Notes: generated by a model from the letters alone, not told the origin. Positions 44,342 through 54,589 are shown, counted from the stretch's first letter. The stretch is 64,000 nucleotides of DNA from Tardiphaga sp. 709 (GCF_032401055.1 NZ_CP135529.1:3904501-3968500), one strand, 5' to 3'. Made by a program: numbers and translations.

Positions 44342-45038
44342 AACCAAAGACCTGAACGCCTGGTACGGCGCCAGCCATACGCTGCATGGGGTCTCGATCT
44401 CGGTGGCGCAGGGCGAGGTCGTCGCACTGGTCGGCCGCAACGGCGCTGGCAAGACCACCACGATCCGTTCGGTCATGGGGTTGATGTCGAAAACCACGGG
44501 CGGCATGACCTTCGATGGCAATGACCTGACGTCGATGCCCGCGCATGATCGTTTCAGGCTTGGCCTTGCCTATGTGCCTGAAGAGCGCCGGATCATTCCT
44601 GGACTCACTGTGCGCGAAAATCTCCAGCTCGGTCTCGTCGCCAGCCGCGGCCAGATCAACGAGAAAGACGCGATCGAGGAAATCGCAGAGAGCTTTCCGC
44701 GCCTCAAGGAGCGTCTGGATCAGGAAGGCGTCACCATGTCCGGCGGCGAGCAGCAGATGCTGGCCATCGCGCGCGCGACCATCGCCAAGCCCAAGATGAT
44801 CCTGCTCGATGAGCCCTCCGAAGGCATCATGCCGGTGCTGGTCGAGGAGATGGGCGTGCTGTTCCGCAAGCTGCGCGATCAGGGCGTCACGCTGCTGCTG
44901 GTCGAGCAAAATGTCGAATGGGCGCTGCGCCTTGCTGATCGCGCGATCATCATGGACCAGGGCGAGGTCGTTTACGAGAGCAGCTCCGCGGCACTGCTTG
45001 CCGACAAGGAAATTCAAGAACGTTATTGCGCGGTTTGA
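44328..45038 (+). CDS. ABC ATPase LivF-type
   Basis: 236 residues. ATG 44328 has GGGA seven bases upstream; ATG 44334 is an alternative. Walker A LVGRNGAGKTTTIRSVMGL, signature MSGGEQQMLAIARAT and Walker B ILLDEPSEGIMP are visible. It overlaps LivG by 14 bases. Confidence 0.94.
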   Translation: MAMLETKDLNAWYGASHTLHGVSISVAQGEVVALVGRNGAGKTTTIRSVMGLMSKTTGGMTFDGNDLTSMPAHDRFRLGLAYVPEERRIIPGLTVRENLQLGLVASRGQINEKDAIEEIAESFPRLKERLDQEGVTMSGGEQQMLAIARATIAKPKMILLDEPSEGIMPVLVEEMGVLFRKLRDQGVTLLLVEQNVEWALRLADRAIIMDQGEVVYESSSAALLADKEIQERYCAV

Positions 45039-45065
45039 CGCGCATGCTCGCAGACAGGTGATCCC

Positions 45066-45512
45066 ATGCAGATGAAAGACAGCCAGACCGTCCCGGCTTC
45101 ACGCGACAAGGTCTGGGCCGCACTCAACGATCCCGCTGTGCTGAAGCAGTGCATTCCCGGTTGCCAAGAACTCGACATGACATCGCCGACAGAGATGACG
45201 GCGGAGGTTGTGATCAAGGTCGGACCCGTGAAAGCGACCTTCGGCGGCAAGGTGACGCTGAGCGATCTCGATGCGCCGAACGGCTACAGGATCACCGGTG
45301 AAGGCTCTGGCGGTGTCGCAGGCTTCGCCAAAGGCGGCGCAGCAATCAGGCTCGAGGCGGCCGGCGACAATGAAACGATCCTGCATTACGAGGTCGATTC
45401 GCAGATCGGCGGCAAGCTGGCGCAGCTCGGCGGGCGACTGATCGACTCCACAGCCAAGAAACTGGCGGGCGAGTTCTTCACCAAATTCGGCGCGGTCGTC
45501 TCCGCAAGCTGA
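45066..45512 (+). CDS. CoxG-like SRPBCC protein
   Basis: 148 residues, the size of CoxG. Family features: VPASRDKVWAALNDPAVLKQ, GPVKATFGGKVTLSDLD and the Gly-rich GEGSGGVAGFAKGGA. CoxG homologues anchor or assist Cox-type enzymes at the membrane, and may bind small hydrophobic ligands. It closes the operon, 28 bp after LivF, which confirms that the transporter and hydroxylase belong together. Confidence 0.9.
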   Translation: MQMKDSQTVPASRDKVWAALNDPAVLKQCIPGCQELDMTSPTEMTAEVVIKVGPVKATFGGKVTLSDLDAPNGYRITGEGSGGVAGFAKGGAAIRLEAAGDNETILHYEVDSQIGGKLAQLGGRLIDSTAKKLAGEFFTKFGAVVSAS

Positions 45513-45524
45513 GCGTAACGCCAG

Positions 45525-46412
45525 CTATTGCACGACGAACTGGCTGCGGGCCTCGCGGACTTTGGCGACGATATAGCGCCGCACCTCGCGGACCCGGCTC
45601 GTGTCATGCGTATCGGGATGTGACACGAGCCAGTAGCTTCGCGTGAAGCGGCTGGCCGGCAGAATTCGCCGCAGTTCGGGATAAAGCTGCGCGGCATAAT
45701 CGTGCAGGATGCCGACTCCGTGGCCCGCACGAACTGCTTCAAGCTGGCCGACCACGCTGCCGCATTCGAAGCGGCGGGTGATCAGTTTGCTGAAGGTCGA
45801 TGCATAGTCCAGTGCGCGGCTGTAGATGATATCGTAGATATAAGTGATCAGCAGGTGGTCGGCGAGATCGCCGGGCTCGCGGATCGGCGTCGACCGAGCC
45901 AGATAGTCCTCCGACACGTAGACGCTCAGCGTGTAGTCGGTGAGTTTGGTACAGATCAGTTTCCCTTCGTCGGGGCGCTCCAGCGTCACGACTATATCGG
46001 CTTCGCGCTTGGCTAGCGAAAATGTGCGCGGCAGCGCCACGAGCTGGACGATCAGATCCGGATTGGCTGCGGCAAAGCCGCCGAGCTTGTCAGCCAGAAA
46101 ATAATTGCCGAGGCCGTCCGGTGCACCAATCCGCACCGTGCCCGCCACCTTGTCAGCGGCCGATGTTAGCTGCGATCCCACCTTGAGCAGTTCGGATTCG
46201 GCGCGTTCCGCGGCCGCGAGCAGCGCAACCCCCGATGGCGTCAGGGACGAGCCCGTCGTCTGCCGGTTCAGCAGCTTTGTCTTGAGGTCTTTTTCGAGGG
46301 CGGTGAGCTGGCGCGCCACTGTCGCATGATTGAGTTTCAGCCGCTTGGCGGCACCCAGAATCTGGCCGGTACGGGCGACTTCCAGGAAAATCCGAACTTT
46401 GTCCCAATCCAT
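45525..46412 (-). CDS. LysR-family transcriptional regulator
   Basis: 295 residues. The N-terminal winged helix is clear ([40 protein letters not shown]) and the effector domain follows. It is tail-to-tail with CoxG (12 bp apart) and divergent from the MmsA-type gene (~100 bp), which is its likely target. Confidence 0.92.
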   Translation of the reverse strand: MDWDKVRIFLEVARTGQILGAAKRLKLNHATVARQLTALEKDLKTKLLNRQTTGSSLTPSGVALLAAAERAESELLKVGSQLTSAADKVAGTVRIGAPDGLGNYFLADKLGGFAAANPDLIVQLVALPRTFSLAKREADIVVTLERPDEGKLICTKLTDYTLSVYVSEDYLARSTPIREPGDLADHLLITYIYDIIYSRALDYASTFSKLITRRFECGSVVGQLEAVRAGHGVGILHDYAAQLYPELRRILPASRFTRSYWLVSHPDTHDTSRVREVRRYIVAKVREARSQFVVQ

Positions 46413-46510
46413 CCCCGGACTCTATTTGCTGCACATCGAAGCCGCAATACTTCGCGTTGTTCGGGAAAGGGAAGCGGCGCAAGACCGCAGGAGCATCAAA
46501 GGAGAGTTCG

Positions 46511-48004
46511 ATGGCTTCGGAAATCAAGCACTATATCGGCGGGCAGCTCGTTGCGGGCCGTAGCGGCCGGACTTCGCCTGTTTTCAACCCGGCCACCGGT
46601 GAGCAGACGGCTCAGGTGGGTCTTGCCAGCACGTCCGAAGTGGGCGCCGCGGTTGCTGCCGCGCTTGCAGCAGCAGAGAACTGGGCCGATACGCCGTCAC
46701 TGCGCCGCGCCCGCATTCTCAATAAATTCCTGCGCATTTGTGAAGACCGCATCGACGATCTTGCCGCGGTCATCACCTCGGAGCACGGCAAGACGCTGTC
46801 GGACGCCAAGGGTGAAATCCAGCGCGGCCTCGAAGTCGTCGAATTCGCCGTGGGCGCTCCGCAATTGCTGAAGGGCGAAGTCAGCGAGAATGTCGGCACA
46901 CGCGTCGACAGCTATGGCGTACGTCAGGCGCTTGGCGTCGTCGCCGGCATCACGCCGTTCAACTTTCCGGTCATGGTGCCGATGTGGATGTTCCCGGTGG
47001 CGCTGGCTTGCGGCAACACCTTCGTGCTGAAGCCCTCCGAGCGTGACCCATCGGCATCGCTTCTGATTGCCGAATGGCTGGCCGAAGCCGGTCTGCCGGC
47101 AGGTGTGTTCAACGTCGTGCATGGCGACAAGCAAGCCGTCGATGCGCTGCTGCATCATCCCGATGTTGCAGCGATCAGCTTCGTCGGATCGACACCGATC
47201 GCGCGTTATATCTATTCGACAGCTACCAGCACCGGCAAGCGTTGCCAGGCCCTCGGCGGCGCCAAGAACCACATGGTCGTGATGCCCGATGCCGATATCG
47301 ATCAGGCGGTGGACGCATTAATGGGCGCTGCCTACGGCTCCGCGGGCGAACGCTGCATGGCGATTTCGGTCGCAGTGCCCGTCGGGGAGAAAACGGCGGA
47401 TGCCTTGATCTCGAAGCTGGAGCCGAAGATTCGTGCGCTCAAGGTCGGGTCTGGCTTCAATGCTGAATCCGAAATGGGTCCGCTGGTGACCCAGCAGCAT
47501 CTCGACAAGGTGCGCGGCTATGTCGATTCCGGCGTCGAGCAGGGCGCGAAGCTGATCGTCGATGGCCGGGACTTCCGGTCCAACGAAGGCGGCTATTTCA
47601 TCGGCGGTTCGCTGTTCGATCAGGTGACGCCGGACATGACGATCTACAAGGAAGAGATCTTCGGGCCGGTGCTGGCCGTGGTGCGTACGCCGGATTATGC
47701 GACGGCAGCGCGCATGATCAACGACAACGAATACGGTAATGGCACCGCGATCTTCACGCAGAACGGCGACGTTGCGCGTGAATTCGCGCATCGCATCCGC
47801 GTCGGCATGGTTGGCATCAACGTGCCGATTCCGGTGCCCGTGGCATTCCATTCCTTCGGTGGATGGAAGGCCTCGCTGTTCGGCGATCATTCGATGCACG
47901 GGCCGGAAGGCGTCCGCTTCTATACCCGCCTGAAGACCGTCACCAGCCGCTGGCCAACCAGCATTGCGCAGGGGCCGGAATTCGTGATGCCGACAATGAA
48001 ATAG
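46511..48004 (+). CDS. mmsA: Methylmalonate-semialdehyde dehydrogenase-type (CoA-acylating)
   Basis: 497 residues. ATG 46511 has AAAGGAGAG upstream; the frame's earlier ATG at 46457 is disregarded. The motifs fit the MmsA subfamily: [35 protein letters not shown] and [17 protein letters not shown] with the catalytic Cys. The enzyme turns malonic or methylmalonic semialdehyde and CoA into acetyl- or propionyl-CoA with NAD+, in valine, inositol or beta-alanine/pyrimidine breakdown. It is divergent from a LysR gene. The substrate is inferred by family only. Confidence 0.88.
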   Translation: MASEIKHYIGGQLVAGRSGRTSPVFNPATGEQTAQVGLASTSEVGAAVAAALAAAENWADTPSLRRARILNKFLRICEDRIDDLAAVITSEHGKTLSDAKGEIQRGLEVVEFAVGAPQLLKGEVSENVGTRVDSYGVRQALGVVAGITPFNFPVMVPMWMFPVALACGNTFVLKPSERDPSASLLIAEWLAEAGLPAGVFNVVHGDKQAVDALLHHPDVAAISFVGSTPIARYIYSTATSTGKRCQALGGAKNHMVVMPDADIDQAVDALMGAAYGSAGERCMAISVAVPVGEKTADALISKLEPKIRALKVGSGFNAESEMGPLVTQQHLDKVRGYVDSGVEQGAKLIVDGRDFRSNEGGYFIGGSLFDQVTPDMTIYKEEIFGPVLAVVRTPDYATAARMINDNEYGNGTAIFTQNGDVAREFAHRIRVGMVGINVPIPVPVAFHSFGGWKASLFGDHSMHGPEGVRFYTRLKTVTSRWPTSIAQGPEFVMPTMK

Positions 48005-48066
48005 GTCGGAGCGTGGGGCGCGCGATAACGCGCGCCTCACGAGCCCGCCGGATTATTCCGCGGGTC

Positions 48067-49371
48067 TTAGGCCGCGCCCGTCACACGCCAGATGACGTCA
48101 CCCACATCGTCGGCCACCAGCAACGCGCCGTCCGGGGCGAGCGTGACGCCGACAGGGCGTCCATAGGACACCTTCTCGTCGGGTGCGAGGAAGCCCGACA
48201 AGATATCCCGCGGCGGTCCGGACGGCTTGCCGTTCACGAACGGGATGAAGACGACCTTGTAGCCGCTGAGCGTGCTGCGATTCCATGAGCCGTGCTGGCC
48301 GATGACCATGCCGTCCGGAAATCCCGGCAGCGTGCCTGCGGGCAGCCAGCACAGGCCGAGCGAGGCGGTGTGGCCGCCAAGCGCGTAATCGGGCGTGATC
48401 GCGGTGGCGACCAGCGCCGGATCCTGCGGCACGCGGTCGTCCACCGTCTTGCCCCAGTAGCAATAGGGCCAGCCATAGAAGCCGCCATCGCGCACCGAGG
48501 TCAGATAATCCGGCGGCGTCTCGTCGCCGAGGCCGTCGCGCTCATTGACCACGGTCCACAGCGCGCCGGTCGTCGGCTCCCATGCGAGACCGACGGGATT
48601 GCGCAAGCCGGCGCCGAAGATGCGGCTCTTGCCACTGGCGATATCGAGTTCATAGACAGCCGCGCGGCCTTCTTCGACCTCCATGCCGCCCTCAGCGATA
48701 TTGCTCAGCGAGCCGACGCCGATATAGAGCTTGCTGCCATCCGGGCTCGGTAGGATGCTCCGGGTCCAGTGGCCGCCGGACTTGAAATTGGTGAGTTTCT
48801 TGCCCGGTGCCGTGATGCTGTCCGCGCCCGCCACATAGGGGAAGGCCACCACACCATCGACATTGCCGACATAGAACGTGTCGTTCAGCAGCGCCATGCC
48901 GAACGGCTGGTTCAGTCCCTCCATGAAGGTCTGGCTGGTCTCGGCGACGCCATCGCGATCCCGGTCGCGCAGCAGCGTGATGCGGTTGGCGCTGACACCG
49001 AGCGCCGCGGCCCGCCGCATCGTCGCCTGCATCGCATAGCCGAACATGTTGCGGACGGGACCGGCAACCTGCGTCGCCTCGGCGATCAGGACGTCGCCAT
49101 TGGGCAGCACATTGATCCAGCGCGGATGTTTCAGGCCGGTCGCAAAGGCATTGACCTTGAGCCCGGGTGCGACCACGGGCTTCTGTCCCGCGGCCCAGCC
49201 CTGGGCAGTCGGCATCTTCAATGTGGGGATGGCGCCTTGCGGCTTCGCCTCTGGCACCACCGGCGCGCTGCCCCAGGCTGGCGCGTGTGTATTGCCCTGC
49301 AGGCGGCGCCATTGCAGCGCGGCACCGCCGATCACCGCGACAACGCGCGCAAATATTCCGGACATGCTCAT
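48067..49371 (-). CDS. PQQ-dependent sugar/sorbosone dehydrogenase-type protein
   Basis: About 434 residues from ATG 49371 (GGGGGA upstream). An N-terminal hydrophobic anchor (FARVVAVIGGAALQW) puts it in the periplasm. It has a beta-propeller with motifs of the sorbosone dehydrogenase/PQQ glucose-dehydrogenase-like family: GLKHPRWINVLPNGDVLIAE, GLRNPVGLAWEPTTGALWTV, NERDGLGDETPPDYLTSVRD, GQHGSWNRSTLSGYKVVF. It probably oxidises a sugar or alcohol with PQQ. It converges with the MmsA gene. Confidence 0.88.
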   Translation of the reverse strand: MSMSGIFARVVAVIGGAALQWRRLQGNTHAPAWGSAPVVPEAKPQGAIPTLKMPTAQGWAAGQKPVVAPGLKVNAFATGLKHPRWINVLPNGDVLIAEATQVAGPVRNMFGYAMQATMRRAAALGVSANRITLLRDRDRDGVAETSQTFMEGLNQPFGMALLNDTFYVGNVDGVVAFPYVAGADSITAPGKKLTNFKSGGHWTRSILPSPDGSKLYIGVGSLSNIAEGGMEVEEGRAAVYELDIASGKSRIFGAGLRNPVGLAWEPTTGALWTVVNERDGLGDETPPDYLTSVRDGGFYGWPYCYWGKTVDDRVPQDPALVATAITPDYALGGHTASLGLCWLPAGTLPGFPDGMVIGQHGSWNRSTLSGYKVVFIPFVNGKPSGPPRDILSGFLAPDEKVSYGRPVGVTLAPDGALLVADDVGDVIWRVTGAA

Positions 49372-49507
49372 ATCATTCCCCCATGTAAGTGCGCGCACAC
49401 TATCCGACACCTACGCGCGTTAAAACCTTCGCGTGACGGCGTGCTGGGCATGTGAGCCCATCGCTATTGGGGGATCGGCGCCATGCATCTTCGGAAGAGC
49501 AGTGCGG

Positions 49508-49885
49508 CTATGGCGCCGCGATGGCCTGGTTGATGCATGCGGCGAGTTCGTCGACTTCGAACGGCTTGTTGAGGATGCAGGGCGTGCTGCCCAGTCGCGC
49601 GCGCACTTTCTCTTCGGAATTGGCGGTGATGAAAATGACCGGCGTCTGGTTCTTGTCCGAGCGCATGCGCTCATAGAGGTCGATGCCGGTCAGGCCCGGC
49701 ATTTCGACGTCGGTCACCACGCAGGACGTCTCGCGGACCACCGGCGAGGTCAGAAACGCTTCGGCGGATTCGAAGCTGAGGACGACAAAGCCCAGCGATC
49801 GCAGCAGGCTTTCAAGCGCGCGGCGAACCGACGAGGAATCGTCGATGATGGCAATGGCATGTTCAGAGTTCAACGCAATCTCCAC
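49508..49885 (-). CDS. Single-domain response regulator (CheY-like)
   Basis: 125 residues, only a receiver. Acidic pair DD15-16 (IAIIDDSSSV), phosphoacceptor D59 in VVTDVEMPG and Lys near 108 (LNKPFEVDEL). It most resembles the receivers of FixJ proteins. It lies ~90 bp beyond the FixJ-type gene on the same strand and may act as a phosphate sink or carrier for that pathway. Confidence 0.9.
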   Translation of the reverse strand: MEIALNSEHAIAIIDDSSSVRRALESLLRSLGFVVLSFESAEAFLTSPVVRETSCVVTDVEMPGLTGIDLYERMRSDKNQTPVIFITANSEEKVRARLGSTPCILNKPFEVDELAACINQAIAAP

Positions 49886-49972
49886 ACGGCGGCTTTGACA
49901 GCGACCCCAGTGTTGAGCCGTTTCGCCTAGAATACTGTCAAATATCGCTGTGCAGCGAAATCATACTGAGGT

Positions 49973-50614
49973 TTATCGGGAGGTACCCGGGGCTGGTTTC
50001 ATGCCGATGGCCTCGGCCATGCGCACCAGAGAGGCGAAGGATTTTGCATCCATCTTCTTCATCATCTTGCCGCGATGGATCTTAACCGTAATTTCGCTGA
50101 GGTTCAGCTTTGCGGCGATCTGCTTGTTCAGCAGCCCCGCGGTGGCCAATTCCATCACCTCGCGTTCCCGCGCACTCAAAGTGCCGAAACGCTCCTTGAT
50201 ATCGGCCAGTCCATCGCGCTCTTGCCGCGCCTTGCGGTCGCGCTCCACGGCGCCGGCGACGGCATCGAGCATTTCCTGGTCGCGAAACGGCTTGGCGAGA
50301 AAGTCGACGGCGCCGGCCTTCATAGCGCGGACCGTCATCGGCACATCGGCATGGCCAGTCATGAACACGATGGGCGTATTGCCGCCGAGATCCGCAAGAC
50401 GCTTCTGAAAATCGAGGCCGCTGACGATCGGCAGTCGGATATCGAGGACAAGACAGCTGGCCCTGGTGAGAATGTCGCTCTCGAGAAGCTCGACCGCCGA
50501 GGAGGCGAAACTGACTTCATATCCAACCGAGCGCAGCAGACTGCCAACCGCAGTGCGGATGGCGGCTTCGTCGTCCACGACGACGACCAAAGGTGCTTCT
50601 GCGTCGTTAGGCAA
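49973..50614 (-). CDS. FixJ-family response regulator
   Basis: 213 residues: receiver with DD14-15 (VVVVDDEAAIR), D58 in LVLDIRLPI and K near 108 (FLAKPFRDQE), then a LuxR-type helix-turn-helix (LSAREREVMELATAGLLNKQ, NLSEITVKIHRGKMMKKM). It overlaps the upstream sensor kinase gene by eight bases, so the pair is coupled. It is closely similar to the regulator at 2055-2696. Confidence 0.93.
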   Translation of the reverse strand: MPNDAEAPLVVVVDDEAAIRTAVGSLLRSVGYEVSFASSAVELLESDILTRASCLVLDIRLPIVSGLDFQKRLADLGGNTPIVFMTGHADVPMTVRAMKAGAVDFLAKPFRDQEMLDAVAGAVERDRKARQERDGLADIKERFGTLSAREREVMELATAGLLNKQIAAKLNLSEITVKIHRGKMMKKMDAKSFASLVRMAEAIGMKPAPGTSR

Positions 50615-52154
50615 GGTTGCCGGGTCCTTCTGCGGTGGCTGTCGGTATCATGAAATGAAAGGTGGTTCCACCACTCTCGTTTCGTTCCGCCCAGATACGC
50701 CCGTGATGCGACTCGATGATGGATCGGGAGATCGAGAGGCCGACGCCCATCCCCTCGGCCTTTGTCGTGAAGAACGGCGCGAACAGGCGTTGCATATGGT
50801 CGTCCGGTATACCCGATCCTGAATCACGCACCGAGACGAGAATTCCCCGCGTCGCGTCGAATGCCGACCACACTTTCAGCTCTTTCGTCGCGGTCGCCTT
50901 CATGGCGTGGACGGCGTTGTTGACGAGATTCATCAGCACCTGCTGAAGCTGTACTTCGTCGCCGGCGATGGTGGGCAGATCGGGTGTCAGGTCGAGGACT
51001 GCTGAAATCTGGTGCTGTGCCAGATCGCGCTGAACCATCGCCAGTACCTGCGTGACAATGGCGTTGACGTCGACCGGCCCGCGCGCCAACTCGCCCTTCA
51101 CGGCGAGCGACCTCAGCCGGTGAATGATGTCGCCGGCCCTGCGGCCCTCCTGCACGACTTCCTTGAGGCAGGCCGTGGTTTCGCCGAGATCGGGCCGCTC
51201 CCGCGATAGCCAGCGCAAGGCCGCCTCTGCGTTGGTCACCACGGCGGCAAGTGGCTGATTGACCTCGTGGCCGATCGATGCCGTCAAGGCACCCAAGGTC
51301 GCGATGCGCGACACGCGGGTAAGTTCTGCGATGCTCTGCTGGAGTGCTTGCTCGGCTGCGATCTTGGCGGTGACATCGAGCGAATTGATCAGGACGGAGC
51401 GAGACCGATCGGCGGGGAAGGTTGCCGTGACGATGGTGGTGCGCAACTCGCCGTTGACGGCACGGATGGCCACTTCAATCGTGAATGAGCTTTCTCCCGC
51501 AAGAAATGCGAGCAGGATTTCGCGAAAGGCGACCAAAGTCTCCGGCTCGAGTGCTGCATCCCAGGACTGCTGAACGTTCTTCTGGTCGAGATCGCCGATT
51601 AATTGCTTTGCGGCGTCATTCGCGTCGAGGGTCCGGACGAGAAACAGGCAATGCTTGAGGAAGCCCTCATTGGCGATGAAGTAATCGCGCAACCGGGGAA
51701 TGCCTTGTTGCAGGATTGGCGCGCAGGCATTGGCCGCTTCCGTGAAGTCCTGCTCCCAGATGGCAACACTCGTGCCCTGAAAGATGTTGCGATAGCGCTC
51801 TTCGCTCTGCCGAAGCCTCGCGTCCGACATCCTGATCTGGACGCAGAGCACGGCAGCGATGGCAATGGCGAGCGCGCTGACGGCGCCGCGCAGCATTGCT
51901 CCCTCATTGGGGTCGTTCGCGTGGCCGATTAGATAACCGAGGATTGTCAGGCCGATGCAACCGAGGGCGATCAGGATGATGCCCGTGACATTGGTGAAAC
52001 GGAGCGCCATCAGCAGCACGACGATATAAAGCGCCGCGACGGCGATCTCGAATGTGCTGAAGGCGTCGAACGCGAAAATGCCTGCGGCAAGGATAGCTGT
52101 CGCAACGGCCATGGGCAGCTGTGAGGGTCGTTGCACCCGATCAGAATTGGTCAT
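50607..52154 (-). CDS. Membrane PAS sensor histidine kinase (FixL-like transmitter)
   Basis: About 515 residues from ATG 52154; the frame runs ~95 codons further but this would cover the divergent AraC promoter. About five membrane helices lie at residues ~18-110 (AVATAILAAGIFAFDAF, IILIALGCIGLTILGYLIG). Two PAS-like segments follow (ERYRNIFQGTSVAIWEQDF and a second after it), then HisKA (ASIGHEVNQPLAAVVTNAEA) and HATPase (LMNLVNNAVHAM, DSGSGIPDDHM). No heme-binding PAS histidine is evident. It signals to the coupled FixJ-type regulator. Confidence 0.9.
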   Translation of the reverse strand: MTNSDRVQRPSQLPMAVATAILAAGIFAFDAFSTFEIAVAALYIVVLLMALRFTNVTGIILIALGCIGLTILGYLIGHANDPNEGAMLRGAVSALAIAIAAVLCVQIRMSDARLRQSEERYRNIFQGTSVAIWEQDFTEAANACAPILQQGIPRLRDYFIANEGFLKHCLFLVRTLDANDAAKQLIGDLDQKNVQQSWDAALEPETLVAFREILLAFLAGESSFTIEVAIRAVNGELRTTIVTATFPADRSRSVLINSLDVTAKIAAEQALQQSIAELTRVSRIATLGALTASIGHEVNQPLAAVVTNAEAALRWLSRERPDLGETTACLKEVVQEGRRAGDIIHRLRSLAVKGELARGPVDVNAIVTQVLAMVQRDLAQHQISAVLDLTPDLPTIAGDEVQLQQVLMNLVNNAVHAMKATATKELKVWSAFDATRGILVSVRDSGSGIPDDHMQRLFAPFFTTKAEGMGVGLSISRSIIESHHGRIWAERNESGGTTFHFMIPTATAEGPGNLA

Positions 52155-52378
52155 TTGAGCCGTAAAATAGGAAGCAGGGCATGCGTCCTGCGGGGAATGG
52201 CGAAGTCGTCCGAAGTCGGTGGCGTCTCGCCCGGGATAAACCTTGGTATAGGGCGGGATTACCTTCGTTTCTTGAATCTCTATCCTCGTAGAATGGTTAG
52301 CGCGGCCGGAATCTCTCATCCTTGGATCGTCGAAGTCATCGCGATGTCGATGGCATTCACCACCCAAAGGAGACCGAT

Positions 52379-52936
52379 ATGCTGCTCGATTCACAGTCCC
52401 AGAATTCTGACTCGTTTGCCGGTGTATTGTCTGACGCAAGTTCTACGACGGTCGCCCAGCTCCTGCTAGATGCACGGCAGGCGATCGGATCGGATGTCGG
52501 TGCGGCTCTTCGCTGCATCAAGCAGGCTGCATCGCTGCTCGAGGCGCCCTCCCAACCGTCGCCCGTCAGCCCCGCGAGAGGCGGCCTCGCTCGCTGGCAG
52601 GCGGAGCGAATCAGGCGCCACATTGATTCAAATCTGGATGAAGTGATCCAAGTATCGGATCTCGCGAGTATCGCTCGCCTGAGTTGCGGTTACTTCTCAA
52701 ATGCGTTCAAGACCACGTTCGGCCAGTCTCCCCATGCCTATATCGTCTCCCGCCGTCTGACGCGTGCGATGGAGCTGATGACATCCAGCGGCAAGTCACT
52801 CTGCGAGATCGCCATCGATTGCGGCTTCTCCGATCAGGCCCACATGTGCCGCCAGTTTCGCCGCGCGACCGGGGCTAGTCCCAACGCCTGGCGCCGCGAC
52901 AACATGATGATGTCCGCACTCGCAACACAGCAGTGA
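52379..52936 (+). CDS. Short AraC-family regulator
   Basis: 185 residues from ATG 52379, with AAAGGAGA upstream. Residues ~80-180 form the AraC DNA-binding domain (IQVSDLASIARLSCGYFSNA, LCEIAIDCGFSDQAHMCRQF). The N-terminal ~75 residues are too short for a cupin sensor, so it may be controlled by its level. It is divergent from the sensor kinase and probably belongs to the same signalling block. Confidence 0.9.
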   Translation: MLLDSQSQNSDSFAGVLSDASSTTVAQLLLDARQAIGSDVGAALRCIKQAASLLEAPSQPSPVSPARGGLARWQAERIRRHIDSNLDEVIQVSDLASIARLSCGYFSNAFKTTFGQSPHAYIVSRRLTRAMELMTSSGKSLCEIAIDCGFSDQAHMCRQFRRATGASPNAWRRDNMMMSALATQQ

Positions 52937-53068
52937 TGCTCCTCGGGGAGTATCCAGAAACGGGCCATGGGCGCTTGCATGATCGTCCCCGCCTTTGACG
53001 AATAGTTCGCATCGACGTTCTACCCGAAGATATCTCGCTACCCCAACCATGATGAAAGGATCGCTCAA

Positions 53069-53380
53069 ATGTCTGCGCGCAAGACGATGATAAAATCGGC
53101 CCGGCGGTGGCTCTTGGTGCCCGCGTCCGTGGCTTTCGTGATGTTGACCTCCATGGCGGAGAGCTCCGCGGCATCGGACAAGGCCTATCGCTGGATCGGA
53201 GATCCCCGATTGGCGACCGATATCAGCGCAGCCCGCCGCGTGCAGCGACGTGTCCATGCTCCCGCCCGCGTGACTGTTCCTTCCGTTGCTCCGTCGGTGC
53301 GGCCGATGGATTCCTATGCGAGTGCGCCGGCCAGCTATGGCTACGGTATCGGCGACAACTCCCGCAATCAGACGTGGTGA
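53069..53380 (+). CDS. Small exported protein of unknown function
   Basis: 103 residues with a signal peptide (RRWLLVPASVAFVMLTSMAE, cleavage near 34). The mature ~70 residues are rich in Arg, Pro, Ala and Tyr with no recognisable domain. ATG 53069 has AAAGGA upstream. It lies between AraC and nitrilase genes on the same strand with ~130 and ~180 bp gaps, so it may be its own unit. Confidence 0.65.
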   Translation: MSARKTMIKSARRWLLVPASVAFVMLTSMAESSAASDKAYRWIGDPRLATDISAARRVQRRVHAPARVTVPSVAPSVRPMDSYASAPASYGYGIGDNSRNQTW

Positions 53381-53563
53381 AGCGAGGTGCCGACCTAGGC
53401 CCGGCCGATCCTCGAAGCATAGTGGTCCGTGCAGCCCGGGTTGCAGAAATGCCCCGTGGTCCCGCGGCCCCGAATGGATAGGTTCCTCCTCGAACATGGT
53501 TCAGCGACGTTTCCGGGCCTTCCGACGAGCCTGAGACATCGCCGCATCGATGCAAGAGGAAGA

Positions 53564-54589
53564 ATGACGATGTCGTCACAGGTTAAAGTCGCTGCGGTCC
53601 ATGCTGCGCCGGTATTTCTCGATCGCGCGGCGACCACGGCGAAGGCGATTTCGATCATTCGCGAGGCTGCCGCCGCAGGCGCGCAGCTGATCGCTTTTCC
53701 CGAGACCTATATCCCGGCGTTTCCGGTCTGGGCGGCGCTGTGGGCGCCGATCGAGAATCACGATCTGTTCGTGACGATGGCCGAGCAGTCGGTGTCGATC
53801 GCCGGTCCGGAAATGGCCGCCTTGCGCAACGAGGCGCGGGCGCTTGGCGTGACCGTCTCGATGGGCATCAGCGAGAGTTCGCCGGTCAGCGTCGGGCTGA
53901 TCTGGAACAGCAATGTCCTGATCGGGCCCGACGGCAACATTCTCAATCATCACCGTAAGCTGGTGCCGACCTTCTATGAGAAGCTGATCTGGGCTGCCGG
54001 TGATGGCGCAGGTCTGCGCGTTGCCGATACGCCTGTGGGTCGCGTCGGGAACCTCATCTGCGGTGAGAACACTAATCCGCTGGCACGCTATACGCTGATG
54101 GCGCAGGCCGAGCAGATTCACATTTCGAGCTGGCCGCCGATGTGGCCGACGCGCCGCCCGAGCAGCGGTGGCAATTTCAACAATGTCGCCGCCAATCGCA
54201 TTCGCGCCAGCGCGCATTCGTTTGAGGCCAAAGCCTTCGGCATCATCACCGCCGGTTATATGGACAAGGCGATGCGCGACTTCCTGATCGCGCGGGATGC
54301 CGATGTGGTCGATGTGATCGATCGCACGCAGCGCGCCGCCAGCTTCTTCGTCGACCCGACCGGCGAAGTGCTCGGCGACATGCTGCAGGACGAGGAGGGC
54401 ATCGCCTATGCCGAATTCGACCTGCGCCGCTGCATCGAGCCGAAGCAGTTTCACGACGTGGTCGGTTACTACAATCGCTTCGACGTGTTCGATCTGACCA
54501 TCAATCGCAAGCGTCTGGTGCCTGCGACCTTCGTCGATCAGCTTGAAGACGAAGAGACCACTCCGGAGCCGGTCGAACGCGCGGTCTAG
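53564..54589 (+). CDS. Nitrilase-family carbon-nitrogen hydrolase
   Basis: 341 residues from ATG 53564 (AGAGGAAG upstream). The catalytic triad is visible: E47 in AFPETYIP, K132 in HHRKLVPTFYE and C166 in NLICGENTNP. The HRKLxPT..E phrase matches true nitrilases, while the CGEN context differs from the common CWEN. It would hydrolyse a nitrile to an acid and ammonia, or an amide. It converges with the acetamidase-type gene, and the stop codons overlap by four bases. Confidence 0.9.
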   Translation: MTMSSQVKVAAVHAAPVFLDRAATTAKAISIIREAAAAGAQLIAFPETYIPAFPVWAALWAPIENHDLFVTMAEQSVSIAGPEMAALRNEARALGVTVSMGISESSPVSVGLIWNSNVLIGPDGNILNHHRKLVPTFYEKLIWAAGDGAGLRVADTPVGRVGNLICGENTNPLARYTLMAQAEQIHISSWPPMWPTRRPSSGGNFNNVAANRIRASAHSFEAKAFGIITAGYMDKAMRDFLIARDADVVDVIDRTQRAASFFVDPTGEVLGDMLQDEEGIAYAEFDLRRCIEPKQFHDVVGYYNRFDVFDLTINRKRLVPATFVDQLEDEETTPEPVERAV

